A stretch of 64,000 nt of DNA from Burkholderiaceae bacterium (GCA_021738065.1 JAIPCT010000001.1:1-64000), one strand, 5' to 3'; positions 17,367 to 25,052 are shown, numbered from the stretch's first letter. Notes: a model not told the origin generated them from the letters alone. A program made the numbers and translations.

Positions 17367-17980
17367 CCAAGACCAATCAAAATGCCGCCGCCTGCGCCCT
17401 CCATAACTCTGGCAATACGATTTGATTGCCTGAGCTTGTTCACGATAGTGCCGGCAAAGTAGACACATACAAGATCAGCCGAAGCGAGTATGACGTTAAC
17501 GATCGTGCCGAGTACCAGGAATTGAAGCCAGATGGGAAAGGCCGCTGAAGCGTCGACAAACTGCGGCAGGAACGCGATGAAAAACAACGCGGTCTTTGGG
17601 TTAAGCACCTCAACCGTCACGCTCTCCACAAACGCACGACGACCGGTTTTCTGGGAGGTAGCCATTGGGTTCACCACTTCCTTCCCGCTTGCAACGGCGC
17701 GCCAGATCATCCTGACGCCAAGCCACACTAAATAGCCTGCACCAACCGCCTTAACAACCAGGTACAACGATGGCACTGCGTGGAAAAGAGCGGAAAGCCC
17801 TGCCGCTGCTGCGCCTACGTGCAAATAGCCACCGATATGCAGTCCGAAAGCTGCCATCAATCCCGCCTTTCGACCACGAGCCACTGTCTGGGCAGCGGCA
17901 TAGAGCAAGGCGGGGCCTGGCATGAAAGCGAATAGCACCGTTGCCACCAAAAAAGCGAACATCAATTCAGAAGAAGGCAT
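17339..17980 (-). CDS. LysE/RhtB family amino-acid exporter (cassette-borne)
   Basis: 213 aa with about six hydrophobic helices. Family signatures: FAFMPGPALLYAAAQTVARG at residues 18-36, GLHIGGYLHVGAAAAGLSAL, and VEVLNPKTALFFIAFLPQF near residue 125. The family exports lysine, threonine, homoserine or related molecules across the inner membrane; the substrate is not predictable. It is the first of two LysE-family cassettes in this array; the other (18134) is clearly diverged, so they arrived separately. Confidence 0.88.
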   Translation of the reverse strand: MPSSELMFAFLVATVLFAFMPGPALLYAAAQTVARGRKAGLMAAFGLHIGGYLHVGAAAAGLSALFHAVPSLYLVVKAVGAGYLVWLGVRMIWRAVASGKEVVNPMATSQKTGRRAFVESVTVEVLNPKTALFFIAFLPQFVDASAAFPIWLQFLVLGTIVNVILASADLVCVYFAGTIVNKLRQSNRIARVMEGAGGGILIGLGANLAFQRS

Positions 17981-18054
17981 CTATGAATAAACTCCAACGG
18001 ATGTGGTTAATGAAGTGCACTTGAAATACTGGCAATCCTAAGATCCATATGGCC

Positions 18055-18126
18055 CCCCTAATGTTTGAAATCCCCGGCGCTGCGCGGCATTATCGCGCAA
18101 CGTCCGGTGGATATGCCGGGTTAGCG
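18055..18126 (-). repeat. attC-like site 4
   Basis: About 72 bases. On the minus strand core CGCTAAC (18120-18126), stem GGACGTTGCGCG / CGCGCAGCGCC, and a distal core ATTAGGG (18056-18062), one base off the G-T-T consensus. The LysE gene at 18134 stops 8 bases before its right edge. Confidence 0.65.
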
Positions 18127-18133
18127 CACAGGC

Positions 18134-18769
18134 TCACGGTTGCTGTGTCTCGAAGATGAGTTTGAGACCAAGCAAAGACATGATTGCCCCCGCCGTGCGA
18201 TCAAGCCATGCCTTCGACGCAAGATAGTGGGCGCGCGGCGAAGGGGCGGATAGCACAAGCGCTACCACGGAGTACCAGATGGTCTCTATTGCAAAGATCA
18301 TGATCGGCAGCGCGACCAGAACAATCGCCGGAACTTCGCTTGGCAACAACGAAGCGAAAATGCTCGCATACACGATAGCTGTCTTGGGATTGCTCACCTG
18401 AGTAGCAAAGCCGAGCACAAACGAGCGCCAAGCCTGCGTTGGGCGAGATTGAAGAGCTGTGATTTCAAGCACCAGTGGTTGTCTGGCGCCGCGCCAGATT
18501 CGATAGCCAAGGTAGATGAGATATGTGCCGCCTAAAACCTTCAGCGCAAGATGGAGCAGCGGAACGGCAGTAAGAATACTAATCAGGCCTAGCAGCGCGA
18601 CGGCGGAAAAGAAGACCCCGCCGACCCCCATTCCGACTGCGGCGGCAAGGCCATCCCGCCGTGAGAAGGCGACTGAAGTTCGCGCAATCATGATAAAGCT
18701 CGGCCCGGGACTCATGGCACCGAGTGTGAGAGCTACCGCGATGCCGAGTATTGCGGCAGACAATTCCAT
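18134..18769 (-). CDS. LysE/RhtB family amino-acid exporter (cassette-borne)
   Basis: 211 aa, about six transmembrane helices. Signatures: LGAMSPGPSFIMIARTSVAFS at the N-terminus, VGGVFFSAVALLGLISIL, and FATQVSNPKTAIVYASIFASL near residue 128. Efflux of amino acids or similar compounds; substrate unknown. It ends close to attC site 4 and starts 22 bases left of the core of site 5, a compact cassette. Confidence 0.88.
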   Translation of the reverse strand: MELSAAILGIAVALTLGAMSPGPSFIMIARTSVAFSRRDGLAAAVGMGVGGVFFSAVALLGLISILTAVPLLHLALKVLGGTYLIYLGYRIWRGARQPLVLEITALQSRPTQAWRSFVLGFATQVSNPKTAIVYASIFASLLPSEVPAIVLVALPIMIFAIETIWYSVVALVLSAPSPRAHYLASKAWLDRTAGAIMSLLGLKLIFETQQP

Positions 18770-18791
18770 CGAGAGTCTCCTTTTTAAATTG

Positions 18792-18871
18792 GGCGCTAGT
18801 GTAGAGGTGACCGGCGCTGCGCGGCTTCATCGCGCAACGTCCAGCAACCAAAGGAAGCGAGGCCGAGCGCC
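18792..18871 (-). repeat. attC-like site 5 (degenerate cores)
   Basis: The internal stem is nearly identical to that of site 4 (GGACGTTGCGCG / CGCGCAGCGCC). The outer ends still pair over GGCGCT, but the A-A-C and G-T-T triplets needed for recombination are altered (CGG and ACT). It may be inactive. Confidence 0.5.
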
Positions 18872-18874
18872 GGA

Positions 18875-19168
18875 TCAGGCACGCCCGGCACCACGCTTTG
18901 CCTTGAAATAGGCTACGACTGCCACTACCGAGACGAACGCAAGGAGCGGATAGAACAACAGCAGGTCTATCCGGATATTGCACTCGCCAGAACAGAGTAT
19001 GCGTAGCTTCATCGCCCGTTCGTAAGGGAAGTAGGCGAGCCACGCAAGCGCCGCAAGCAGGACTGACAAGCGTCGACATCCAAGGTACAGCACCGCAAAG
19101 ACCGCGGCCGGAACCAGGGCCAGAATGGGCCAGCCGATGAATACGCCGAGGATGATGCCTATGTCCAT
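18875..19168 (-). CDS. Small integral membrane protein of a gene cassette
   Basis: 97 aa from ATG 19168 (a TTG at 19186 extends it by six residues). There are three hydrophobic segments: IILGVFIGWPILALVPAAVFAVLYLG, LSVLLAALAWLAYF, and LLLFYPLLAFVSVVAVVAYF, with a CSGEC motif in the loop between the last two. No known family. Small membrane proteins of this sort are frequent in integron cassettes. Confidence 0.65.
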   Translation of the reverse strand: MDIGIILGVFIGWPILALVPAAVFAVLYLGCRRLSVLLAALAWLAYFPYERAMKLRILCSGECNIRIDLLLFYPLLAFVSVVAVVAYFKAKRGAGRA

Positions 19169-19180
19169 TTTCGTGCCTTG

Positions 19181-19244
19181 CGTCAAAACTCAGGGACGCT
19201 GCGCGGCCTCATCACGTGGCGCCCGCTGAAACGACGGCTTATGC
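19181..19244 (-). repeat. attC-like site 6 (degenerate)
   Basis: It ends the HigBA cassette. The central stem is preserved (GCGGGCGCCACGTGATGAGG against CCGCGCAGCGTCC, minus strand). The outer cores (GCATAAG and GTTTTGA) pair poorly. The HigA stop codon (19239-19241) lies at the right edge. Confidence 0.45.
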
Positions 19245-19499
19245 GGCGTGCTCAAGAGGAACTTCCCAACCCGGAAATACGAGTACGGCAGGATGGCAGT
19301 TCAGCGCGCGGGCAAAAACCTTCGCACGCTCGACACCCAGATTGACTCGACCATTCTCAATCGCGGAGATGGTGGCTTGCGGAATGCCCGTGAGTTCGGA
19401 CAGTTGGCTTTGGCTCAATTCCTGGAGTTCGCGCAGGATACGGACAGACTCTCCCACCGAAACCTCAGCTCGCATTTTTGCAGGACGAAACTCTTTCAT
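19239..19499 (-). CDS. higA: HigA-like antitoxin
   Basis: 86 aa from ATG 19499, placed here because AGGAG lies 8 bases upstream, across the end of the toxin gene. It is an XRE helix-turn-helix protein: VRILRELQELSQSQLSELTG then IPQATISAIENGRVNLGVER. It should neutralise the HigB toxin by binding and repress the operon at the operator 19800-19815. Toxin first, antitoxin second is the HigBA order. The longer frame to 19565 merely overlaps the toxin gene. Confidence 0.85.
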   Translation of the reverse strand: MKEFRPAKMRAEVSVGESVRILRELQELSQSQLSELTGIPQATISAIENGRVNLGVERAKVFARALNCHPAVLVFPGWEVPLEHAA

Positions 19500-19500
19500 T

Positions 19501-19785
19501 TCACGGACTCCTGTAATCGTGGGCGGTGACATGTACGACTTGAATCTGCAACATGTTTGCGACAACTCGATAGATCACACGCCATTGAAGCCCCAGTCGG
19601 GAGGAGCGATGCCCCTTCCACTCGCCAGACAGAGTTTCGTCGTGAAACCCCTTGATGGCGCGCAAGCCTTGCGGCCCGGAAAGCCTGGCAATGTCCTTCC
19701 ATTTCTCGTAGCGCTTCAGAACCTCGACAGGGACCGAGCCGGAAAGCTGCTTGTCGACGCGACGGTGTTCTTCGATTTGCCACAT
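19501..19785 (-). CDS. higB: HigB-like toxin (RelE superfamily)
   Basis: 94 aa: MWQIEEHRRVDKQLSGS, WKDIARLSGPQGLRAIKGF, HDETLSGEWKGHRSSRLGLQ and WRVIYRVVANMLQIQVVHV, the complete pattern of HigB/RelE-fold mRNA interferases. These cut mRNA at the ribosome when unmatched by antitoxin. The gene is 1 base from higA. Its transcript probably begins at or next to the start codon, because the -10 box ends 6 bases before ATG 19785. Such pairs stabilise cassette arrays against loss. Confidence 0.85.
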   Translation of the reverse strand: MWQIEEHRRVDKQLSGSVPVEVLKRYEKWKDIARLSGPQGLRAIKGFHDETLSGEWKGHRSSRLGLQWRVIYRVVANMLQIQVVHVTAHDYRSP

Positions 19786-19790
19786 GTCAC

Positions 19791-19820
19791 ATTATGTATA
19801 TACCACATTTGGTATGTCAA
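19791..19820 (-). promoter_or_regulatory. higBA promoter with embedded palindromic operator
   Basis: On the minus strand TTGACA (19815-19820), an 18-base spacer and CATAAT (19791-19796). The spacer and the edge of the -35 hold a perfect palindrome ATACCA-AATG-TGGTAT (19800-19815), the expected HigA binding site. A bound repressor would block RNA polymerase directly. The +1 predicted from the -10 is within a base or two of the higB ATG. Confidence 0.75.
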
Positions 19821-20065
19821 GAGCGGCGCGGGTCTCGCGATGCACAACTGTATGTCATCCTTGTAATGTCGAATCTGGAAGCCTCCGAAATATCTTCGAG
19901 CGCGTCACGAGGAAACTCGGCCTTCGCTCCACGGCAATTGGATTAAATTCGAGGTGGTTTCGCTTCGTGTATTGCGGCATTCGCGCCGGGAAAGCATGAA
20001 GCCGCTGCGCAGCCCGCCGGGCGGCTGCTAGACTCGGCCATGTTTCACTGACGGAGCACGATGCC
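19821..20065. other. Gene-free region where an integrase and attI would be expected
   Basis: This 245-base stretch separates the proximal end of the cassette array from the quinone oxidoreductase. No integrase remnant, attI-like core or other gene could be seen. The few small frames have no resemblance to anything known. It must contain the promoter of the oxidoreductase gene. Confidence 0.5.
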
Positions 20066-21049
20066 ATGAAATACATTGACCACGGCACGGGCGGCGATGC
20101 CGACTGTATGCGCCTTGCCGAAGGCCCGGCGCCCGCGCCCGGCCCCGGACAGATTCTGATCAAAGTGGTTTGCGCCGGGGTCAACCGGCCCGACCTGTTG
20201 CAGCGCGCCGGGCGCTACCCGCCGCCGCCGGACGCTTCGCCCGTGCTCGGGCTGGAAGTTGCGGGCCGGGTCGCCGCGCTGGGCGCGGGCGTCAGCGAGT
20301 GGAAAGTCGGCGCTGGCGTGACGGCGTTGACGCCGGGCGGCGGCTACGCCGAGTACTGCGTGGCGGCCGCCAGCCACGCCTTGCCGATTCCGGCCGGAAT
20401 GGATTTCGCCACGGCGGCGGCGCTGCCCGAAACCTGGTTTACGGTATGGGCCAATCTGGTCGATCTGGGCCGCCTGAAGTATGGCGAACGGCTGCTGGTG
20501 CATGGCGGTTCGAGCGGTATCGGCCTGGTCGCGATCCAGCTGGCGAAGCATCTGGGGGTGGAGTGCATCGTCACCGTGGGCAATGCCGAGAAGGCGGCCT
20601 TCTGCCTTGAGGCCGGGGCGGCGCACGCGATCAATTACCGCAGCGCCGACTTTGCCGCGGAGATCAAGGCCATCACCGGGGGCGAAGGCGTCGACGTGGT
20701 GCTCGACATGGTCGGCGCGCCCTACTTCCAGCGCAACCTTGCCGCGCTGCGGCGCGACGGGCGACTGGTGATCCTGGCCTTTCTCGAGGGCAGCCTGGGC
20801 GAGGTGGACCTGCTGCCGATCATGCTCAAGCGCCTGACGGTGACCGGCTCGACCATGCGCCCGCGCAGCCTGGCTGAAAAGGCCGCGATCCGCGATGCGC
20901 TGGCAAGCCACATCTGGCCAGCGCTGGCGCGCGGCGAATTGCTGCCGCATCTGTTCGCGCGCTTTCCGCTGGCGCAGGCGGCGGACGCGCACCGGCTGAT
21001 GGAATCGAGCACGCATATCGGCAAGATCGTGCTCGACGTCGCGGCATGA
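20066..21049 (+). CDS. NAD(P)H quinone oxidoreductase, PIG3/Zn-less MDR family
   Basis: 327 aa, normal length. GroES-like N-terminal domain with GVNRPDLLQRAGRYPPPPDA, a YAEYCVAAASHALPIP segment, and a Rossmann domain with VHGGSSGIGLVAIQLAKHLG (NADPH site near residue 155). It lacks the structural zinc cysteines, as in QOR/PIG3-type enzymes, which reduce quinones with one or two electrons. Residues 80-87 (KVGAGVTA) are encoded by a copy of the 23-bp repeat, replacing the usual GDRV-type motif of the family. Confidence 0.88.
   Translation: MKYIDHGTGGDADCMRLAEGPAPAPGPGQILIKVVCAGVNRPDLLQRAGRYPPPPDASPVLGLEVAGRVAALGAGVSEWKVGAGVTALTPGGGYAEYCVAAASHALPIPAGMDFATAAALPETWFTVWANLVDLGRLKYGERLLVHGGSSGIGLVAIQLAKHLGVECIVTVGNAEKAAFCLEAGAAHAINYRSADFAAEIKAITGGEGVDVVLDMVGAPYFQRNLAALRRDGRLVILAFLEGSLGEVDLLPIMLKRLTVTGSTMRPRSLAEKAAIRDALASHIWPALARGELLPHLFARFPLAQAADAHRLMESSTHIGKIVLDVAA
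20303..20325 (+). repeat. 23-bp dispersed repeat, copy 2 (in frame)
   Basis: 21 of 23 bases match. It lies inside the quinone oxidoreductase gene and is read in the sense frame as K-V-G-A-G-V-T-A. The same frame is used in nuoG and phnI. Confidence 0.75.
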
Positions 21050-21167
21050 GCGCCGCAACTCGCGTCGGCGGGAACGACGCATATCGGCACACGCTCATGG
21101 CAAGGTCGCCGGACGCCGCCTGCCCGAACCCGCGCCGCCCCCATTCCGGGGCGAGAAGGAAGAACCA

Positions 21168-21833
21168 ATGAATACACTGCGCATTGATGTTTTCTCCGAC
21201 GTGGTCTGCCCCTGGTGCTTTGTCGGCAAGCGTCACCTGGACAAGGCGCTGGAGCTGTGGCGGGCGGAGCAGCCGGAGCATGAAGTGGCCGTGCGCTGGC
21301 GGCCGTTTTTCCTCAATCCGGATACGCCGGAGAGCGGCGAGCCTTATCGACCGTTTCTGGAAAAGAAATTTGGCGGCCCTGAGCAACTGCGGCAGCTCTG
21401 GCAGCGCCTGCAAGAGGCCGGGCGTCCCGCCGGCATCGAATTCGCCTTCGAGAAAATCGAGTTGCGCGCCAACACGCTGAAGGCCCACCGCCTGATTCAT
21501 CGGGCGCAAACGGTCGAGCCGGACCCGCAAACCGTCGCCGCCCTGATCGAAGCCCTGTTCGCCGCGCATTTCCTGCATGGTCGCAACATCGGCGATGCTG
21601 CCGTGCTGGCCGATATCGCCGCTGAATGCGGCATGGATCGCGCGGCGGTGCTGGGCTACCTGGCCGGCGACGAGGGCACTGCCGACGTGCGTGCCGGCGC
21701 GGCAGAAGCCCCGCGCCTGAACATCAGCGGCGTGCCTTTCTTCATTTTCAATCGGCGTCTGGCGGCGTCCGGCGCGCATCCGCCGGCGGAACTTCTGAAA
21801 GCCATGCAGCAATCCATCGCGGCTGAGACCTAG
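21168..21833 (+). CDS. DsbA-family oxidoreductase, FrnE type
   Basis: 221 aa, no signal peptide, so cytoplasmic. Thioredoxin-like start IDVFSDVVCPWCFVGKRHLD with the CPWC active site near residue 14, a helical insert, and the cis-proline strand LNISGVPFFIFNRRLAASG near residue 185. It fits the FrnE/2-hydroxychromene-isomerase-like DsbA branch, thought to act on cytoplasmic disulfides or small thiols. It follows the quinone oxidoreductase by 118 bases. Confidence 0.87.
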   Translation: MNTLRIDVFSDVVCPWCFVGKRHLDKALELWRAEQPEHEVAVRWRPFFLNPDTPESGEPYRPFLEKKFGGPEQLRQLWQRLQEAGRPAGIEFAFEKIELRANTLKAHRLIHRAQTVEPDPQTVAALIEALFAAHFLHGRNIGDAAVLADIAAECGMDRAAVLGYLAGDEGTADVRAGAAEAPRLNISGVPFFIFNRRLAASGAHPPAELLKAMQQSIAAET

Positions 21834-21870
21834 TGCTTAGTCTACGAAAAATTGATCGAAAATCAAATGA

Positions 21871-21957
21871 TCACCACAGAGTACACAGAGAGCACGGAGG
21901 ATGGCGGGCCTTTCGTCGCTCTTGATTTCTCCGTGCACTCCGTGTACTCCGTGGTGA
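21871..21957. repeat. CACAGAG-type inverted-repeat element, copy B
   Basis: Left end TCACCACAGAGTACACAGAG and right end CTCCGTGTACTCCGTGGTGA are inverted repeats of 20 bases with one mismatch, around a GC-rich middle. It is related to copy A at 4668-4758. Situated between two convergent genes. Confidence 0.75.
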
Positions 21958-22016
21958 AGCTTTTTAAGCTGACTGGCTATTAGGTGTCACCGCCGGACCT
22001 TGTTCCGGCGAACGGT

Positions 22017-22706
22017 TCAGGAGTTGATGCGCCGCCCCTGCTCCGCGGCTTTTTGCTCGACGGCGAAGACTGCGGCTTCAACCCGCGAGGTCAGGTTGAG
22101 CTTGGCCAGGATGTGCTTGACGTGAAGCTTGACGGTGTCATGGCTGATGTCGAGCACGCGGGCGATGGCCTTGTTCGACAGGCCTTGCGATAGCTGCTGG
22201 AGGATTTCGTGCTCGCGCGCTGTCAGCAGTTTCAGGGTGTCGGCCTTGGTGCTCGCCGCATTGCCCCCTTGCAGAAGGTTGACCAGCTTGAGCGTCATCG
22301 CCGGCGCCACCACGGTTTCGCCGCGCACCGCGCGTTGCACCGCATCGACCACATCGTCCGGCTCCATGTCTTTCAGCAGATAGCCATTGGCGCCGGCCTG
22401 CAGGGCGGCAGAGAGATCTTCCTCGTCGTCGCTGACGGTGAGTATCAGCAGGGGACCGTTCCAGCCGTCCGTGCGCAGGCGGCGCAGCAGGCTGAGCCCG
22501 CCCTGGGGCGGCATGTTGAGGTCGGTGATGATGACATCGGGTCGCGCATCGGCGAGCAGACCCAGGGCTTCCTCGGCGCTGCCGGCGATGCCGGCCACGG
22601 TAATGGCACCGCGCTGTTCGAGCAACTCGGCCAGACCCTTGCGAAACAGGGTGTGATCGTCGACCAGCAGGACGCGGATCGGTTCGCCGGTGGTTTCTGT
22701 GTTCAT
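22017..22706 (-). CDS. NarL/FixJ-type response regulator
   Basis: 229 aa. REC domain at the N-terminus: VLLVDDHTLFRKGLAELL, phosphoacceptor Asp in VIITDLNMPPQGGLSLL, and the conserved Thr and Lys in LLILTVSD and GYLLKDM. C-terminal GerE helix-turn-helix: LLTAREHEILQQLSQGLSNK then AIARVLDISHDTVKLHVKHI. Strongly NarL-like. ATGA overlap with the kinase gene upstream makes it the natural partner, so the pair forms a two-component system. Confidence 0.9.
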   Translation of the reverse strand: MNTETTGEPIRVLLVDDHTLFRKGLAELLEQRGAITVAGIAGSAEEALGLLADARPDVIITDLNMPPQGGLSLLRRLRTDGWNGPLLILTVSDDEEDLSAALQAGANGYLLKDMEPDDVVDAVQRAVRGETVVAPAMTLKLVNLLQGGNAASTKADTLKLLTAREHEILQQLSQGLSNKAIARVLDISHDTVKLHVKHILAKLNLTSRVEAAVFAVEQKAAEQGRRINS

Positions 22707-23935
22707 GCCGAGACGCCCCCTCCGGGCGGAAAGCTGAGTCTGACGCGAAAGCCGCCTTGCGGCAGGTTGACGACTTCCAGCCGGCCGCCGATTTTCTGCG
22801 CGCGTTCGCGCATGATGGTCAGTCCGAAGTGGTCGCGCAGGCCGGGATGTTCGGTGAAGCCGCCAATCCGGTTGGCAATCGCGAAAAAGCCCTGCCCGCC
22901 CTTGCCGTTGTCTTCCACCGTGGCGACGTAGTAGTCGCCGGAGGCCTCCAGCGTCATGCTGGCTCGGGTGGCGCCGGAATGCCGGGCGACATTGGCCAGC
23001 GCTTCTTGCAGGATGTGAAACACCTGGCTTTCCTGTTCCGGCGTGATGCGCAGGTCGGTAAGCCGGTTCTGATAGTGAAGCAAGATGCCGGTGCGCTCCT
23101 TGAAGCCGCAGGCCAGCCCGTTCAAGGCATGCTCGAGGCCCATCGGGTCCATGCGGCTGCGAAACTGCACCAGCAGCTCGCGCAAATGGGCGTAGGCATC
23201 GTCCAGCGCCTGGCTGACGTCGCCGGCGTATTTCGCGGTGCGATCCATTTCCTGATCGGCGATCGCGTCGTTGAGCATGGCCATGCGCATTTTCATGTAG
23301 GCCAGCGTCTGCGCCAGCGAATCATGCACTTCGGCCGCCATCATCTGGCGCTCGCTGGTCAATACGATGCGCAGGTTTTCCCGCTTGAGGCGCGCGTTCT
23401 CCAGCGCCATGCCGAGATGCTCGCCGATTGAACGGAACAGCAGGGCGACTTCTTCGGGCAGCTCGAACGCCTCGGGCAGAAAAAGGTTGTAGGTGCCGAG
23501 CAGGCGCCCGCCATTCGACAAGGGCACCACGACCATGGCCTGGCAGCCGGTCTTGAAATAGTCACCACCGGTGCGCTTGTCGCAGGTTTTCAAATCGATT
23601 TCGAACAAGGGACGGTCGAGCTTGATGGCGACGCCGCATTGGCCGCATTCACGCGGGACCAGTCGCTCCTTCTCAACCACGGCGGGCGGCAAGCCGCGTG
23701 AGGCCACCATGCGCAAGTGCTTGCCATCGCTGGTCAGCACCCGCACGACGCCGGCATCGGCCTTGGCCAGGCGGATCATGGTGCCCAGAAAACGGCCGAG
23801 CAATTCGTCGAGATCGTCTTCGTCGGCGAGACTGGTCGAGATTTCGCCGAGAACATGCAACGCTTCCAGCGTATGGTCGCCGGAGGGATCGAGATCCAGT
23901 TCCTCGTGAAACGCGGGGGGATCGATGCTGTTCAT
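22703..23935 (-). CDS. NarX-like sensor histidine kinase lacking transmembrane segments
   Basis: 410 aa, no hydrophobic helix, so cytoplasmic. A GAF-type domain (residues about 25-180) holds the cysteine-rich stretch RECGQCGVAIK, then TCDKRTGGDYFKTGC. Then the HisKA_3 dimerisation/phosphoacceptor motif AAEVHDSLAQTLAYMKMRM near residue 210, and an HATPase with VFHILQEALANVARHSGA and VEDNGKGG. It phosphorylates the downstream NarL-like regulator. The cysteine set could bind a metal or Fe-S cluster as a redox sensor (inference). A Nudix gene stops 12 bases upstream of its start. Confidence 0.87.
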   Translation of the reverse strand: MNSIDPPAFHEELDLDPSGDHTLEALHVLGEISTSLADEDDLDELLGRFLGTMIRLAKADAGVVRVLTSDGKHLRMVASRGLPPAVVEKERLVPRECGQCGVAIKLDRPLFEIDLKTCDKRTGGDYFKTGCQAMVVVPLSNGGRLLGTYNLFLPEAFELPEEVALLFRSIGEHLGMALENARLKRENLRIVLTSERQMMAAEVHDSLAQTLAYMKMRMAMLNDAIADQEMDRTAKYAGDVSQALDDAYAHLRELLVQFRSRMDPMGLEHALNGLACGFKERTGILLHYQNRLTDLRITPEQESQVFHILQEALANVARHSGATRASMTLEASGDYYVATVEDNGKGGQGFFAIANRIGGFTEHPGLRDHFGLTIMRERAQKIGGRLEVVNLPQGGFRVRLSFPPGGGVSA

Positions 23936-23947
23936 TGTTCTTGCCTC

Positions 23948-24511
23948 TCAGTCTGGAACCGACCAGGCGCCGGAATCGATCTTGTCCGCCCACATCAGGG
24001 CGGCAATGGTCTTGCCGTCGGTGATTTCGCCGTCGCGCACCGCCAGCACGGCTTCGGCAACGCTCATTTCGATGACATCCAGAAACTCGCCGTGGTCGCG
24101 CTGGTGTCCGACATAGATCAAGCCCTGGGCCCAGAAAATTTCAATATGTTCGTCGGCATAGCCGATGCTGGGATGCATGGTCGCCAGATGCCGCCAGAAT
24201 TTCGCCTGGTGGCCTGTCTCTTCGCGCAATTCGCGTTTCGCAGTATCCAGCGGGTGTTCATCCGGATCAATCTTGCCAGCGGGGAGCTCGATGAAGATGC
24301 GCCCCAGCGGATAGCGGAACTGGCGCTCGAACAGGAGCTTGCCGTTGTCGAGCTTGGCCAGCACCACCACCGCCCCCGGGTGCGCGATCCACTCGCGCAC
24401 TGCCTCATGGCCGTTGGCCATGCGCACCGTGTCGCGGCGGACATGCAACAGCTTGCCGTCAAAAACCGGCTCGCTGGTGATGGTATGTTCTATCAGCTCC
24501 GAATCGTCCAT
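23948..24511 (-). CDS. Nudix hydrolase, ADP-ribose pyrophosphatase-like
   Basis: 187 aa. The complete Nudix box is GKIDPDEHPLDTAKRELREE then TGH (residues about 85-107), preceded by the strand FRYPLGRIFIELPA. Downstream HPSIGYADEHIEIFWAQGL is typical of NudF/ADP-ribose pyrophosphatase. It should hydrolyse ADP-ribose or a related nucleotide sugar. It is the first gene of the Nudix-kinase-regulator operon on the minus strand. Confidence 0.88.
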   Translation of the reverse strand: MDDSELIEHTITSEPVFDGKLLHVRRDTVRMANGHEAVREWIAHPGAVVVLAKLDNGKLLFERQFRYPLGRIFIELPAGKIDPDEHPLDTAKRELREETGHQAKFWRHLATMHPSIGYADEHIEIFWAQGLIYVGHQRDHGEFLDVIEMSVAEAVLAVRDGEITDGKTIAALMWADKIDSGAWSVPD

Positions 24512-24537
24512 TTCGCCATCAGGGTATTGATTGATAC

Positions 24538-24590
24538 TTGAACTTTCATCAGTCGATGTTATCTTATGTTAGTCACTATTAATATAGGAG
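24538..24590 (+). promoter_or_regulatory. Promoter and ribosome site of the small gene at 24597
   Basis: TTGAAC (24538-24543), a 16-base spacer, TATCTT (24560-24565). The AT-rich surroundings stand out in this GC-rich window. AGGAG (24586-24590) lies 6 bases before ATG 24597. The divergent Nudix start is at 24511. Confidence 0.5.
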
Positions 24591-24596
24591 TCTTCC

Positions 24597-25052
24597 ATGT
24601 CCGGATTGATCGCAAATTTGAACGCTGACGGTCTGGTGACCGTCAACCGGGTGCTGCTGGCCCAAGGATATACCATCGACGACCTCGAGGAACGGGTGGC
24701 GATGCTGTGCGAGAACGTGAAGACCTACCATTCGGATACCGGCTTTCGCGGCGGCATGGTGGTGCTCAACAGCGGCAGGGTCTCGAACGAGGGCAGCAGC
24801 ATCGGCAAGGCCGTGGCCAGCCCGTTGAAAGACCGCGAAGCGCTGATCATCACCTTCTGGAATTCCTTCGAGGAACACGAAGCCTCGCACCGCAGCGATA
24901 CCTTTCAGCCCCTGTTCGCGAAAGTCCTGGAACTGTGCGAAAACGGAAACGAGGAAATCGCGTATCGCATGCTGTGGTCGGGCAAGGCTTATTCGCCGGA
25001 AGAAGCTGCAGAGGCGAAGGCAGCCAAGGAGCGATACGCGAATGCCGCGTAG
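24597..25052 (+). CDS. Conserved hypothetical protein, possibly of dimeric alpha-beta barrel type
   Basis: 151 aa, soluble. Middle section reads DREALIITFWNSFEEHEASH then RSDTFQPLFAKVLELC, a rhythm like antibiotic-biosynthesis-monooxygenase/stress-responsive barrels, but no confident assignment is possible. The C-terminal 32 residues (EEIAYRMLWSGKAYSPEEAA and on) are repeated almost identically downstream at 25129-25231. Single gene with its own promoter. Confidence 0.7.
   Translation: MSGLIANLNADGLVTVNRVLLAQGYTIDDLEERVAMLCENVKTYHSDTGFRGGMVVLNSGRVSNEGSSIGKAVASPLKDREALIITFWNSFEEHEASHRSDTFQPLFAKVLELCENGNEEIAYRMLWSGKAYSPEEAAEAKAAKERYANAA

Larger units (their letters stand above)
16054..19820 (-). 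mobile_element. Integron gene-cassette cluster without an integrase (CALIN)
   Basis: Seven reading frames all face left. Each cassette ends in a GC-rich hairpin of the same design (a CGCTGCGCGG stem with partner), flanked in the best cases by complementary attC core sites. Stop codons fall inside or next to these hairpins, as in integron cassettes. The contents are typical cassette cargo: toxin-antitoxin, LysE exporters, a peptidase and unknowns. An integrase should lie to the right of 19820, but the next gene is an ordinary quinone oxidoreductase, so the array is integrase-less in this window. The left boundary is near 16054 and the right boundary near 19820. Confidence 0.8.

Noticed and set aside
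20637-20653. Another match to the end of the 23-bp repeat in the quinone oxidoreductase (CAGCGCCGACTTTGCC)
   Set aside because: It encodes the normal family motif YRSADFAAE and covers only the last 13-15 bases, so it is likely coincidence.
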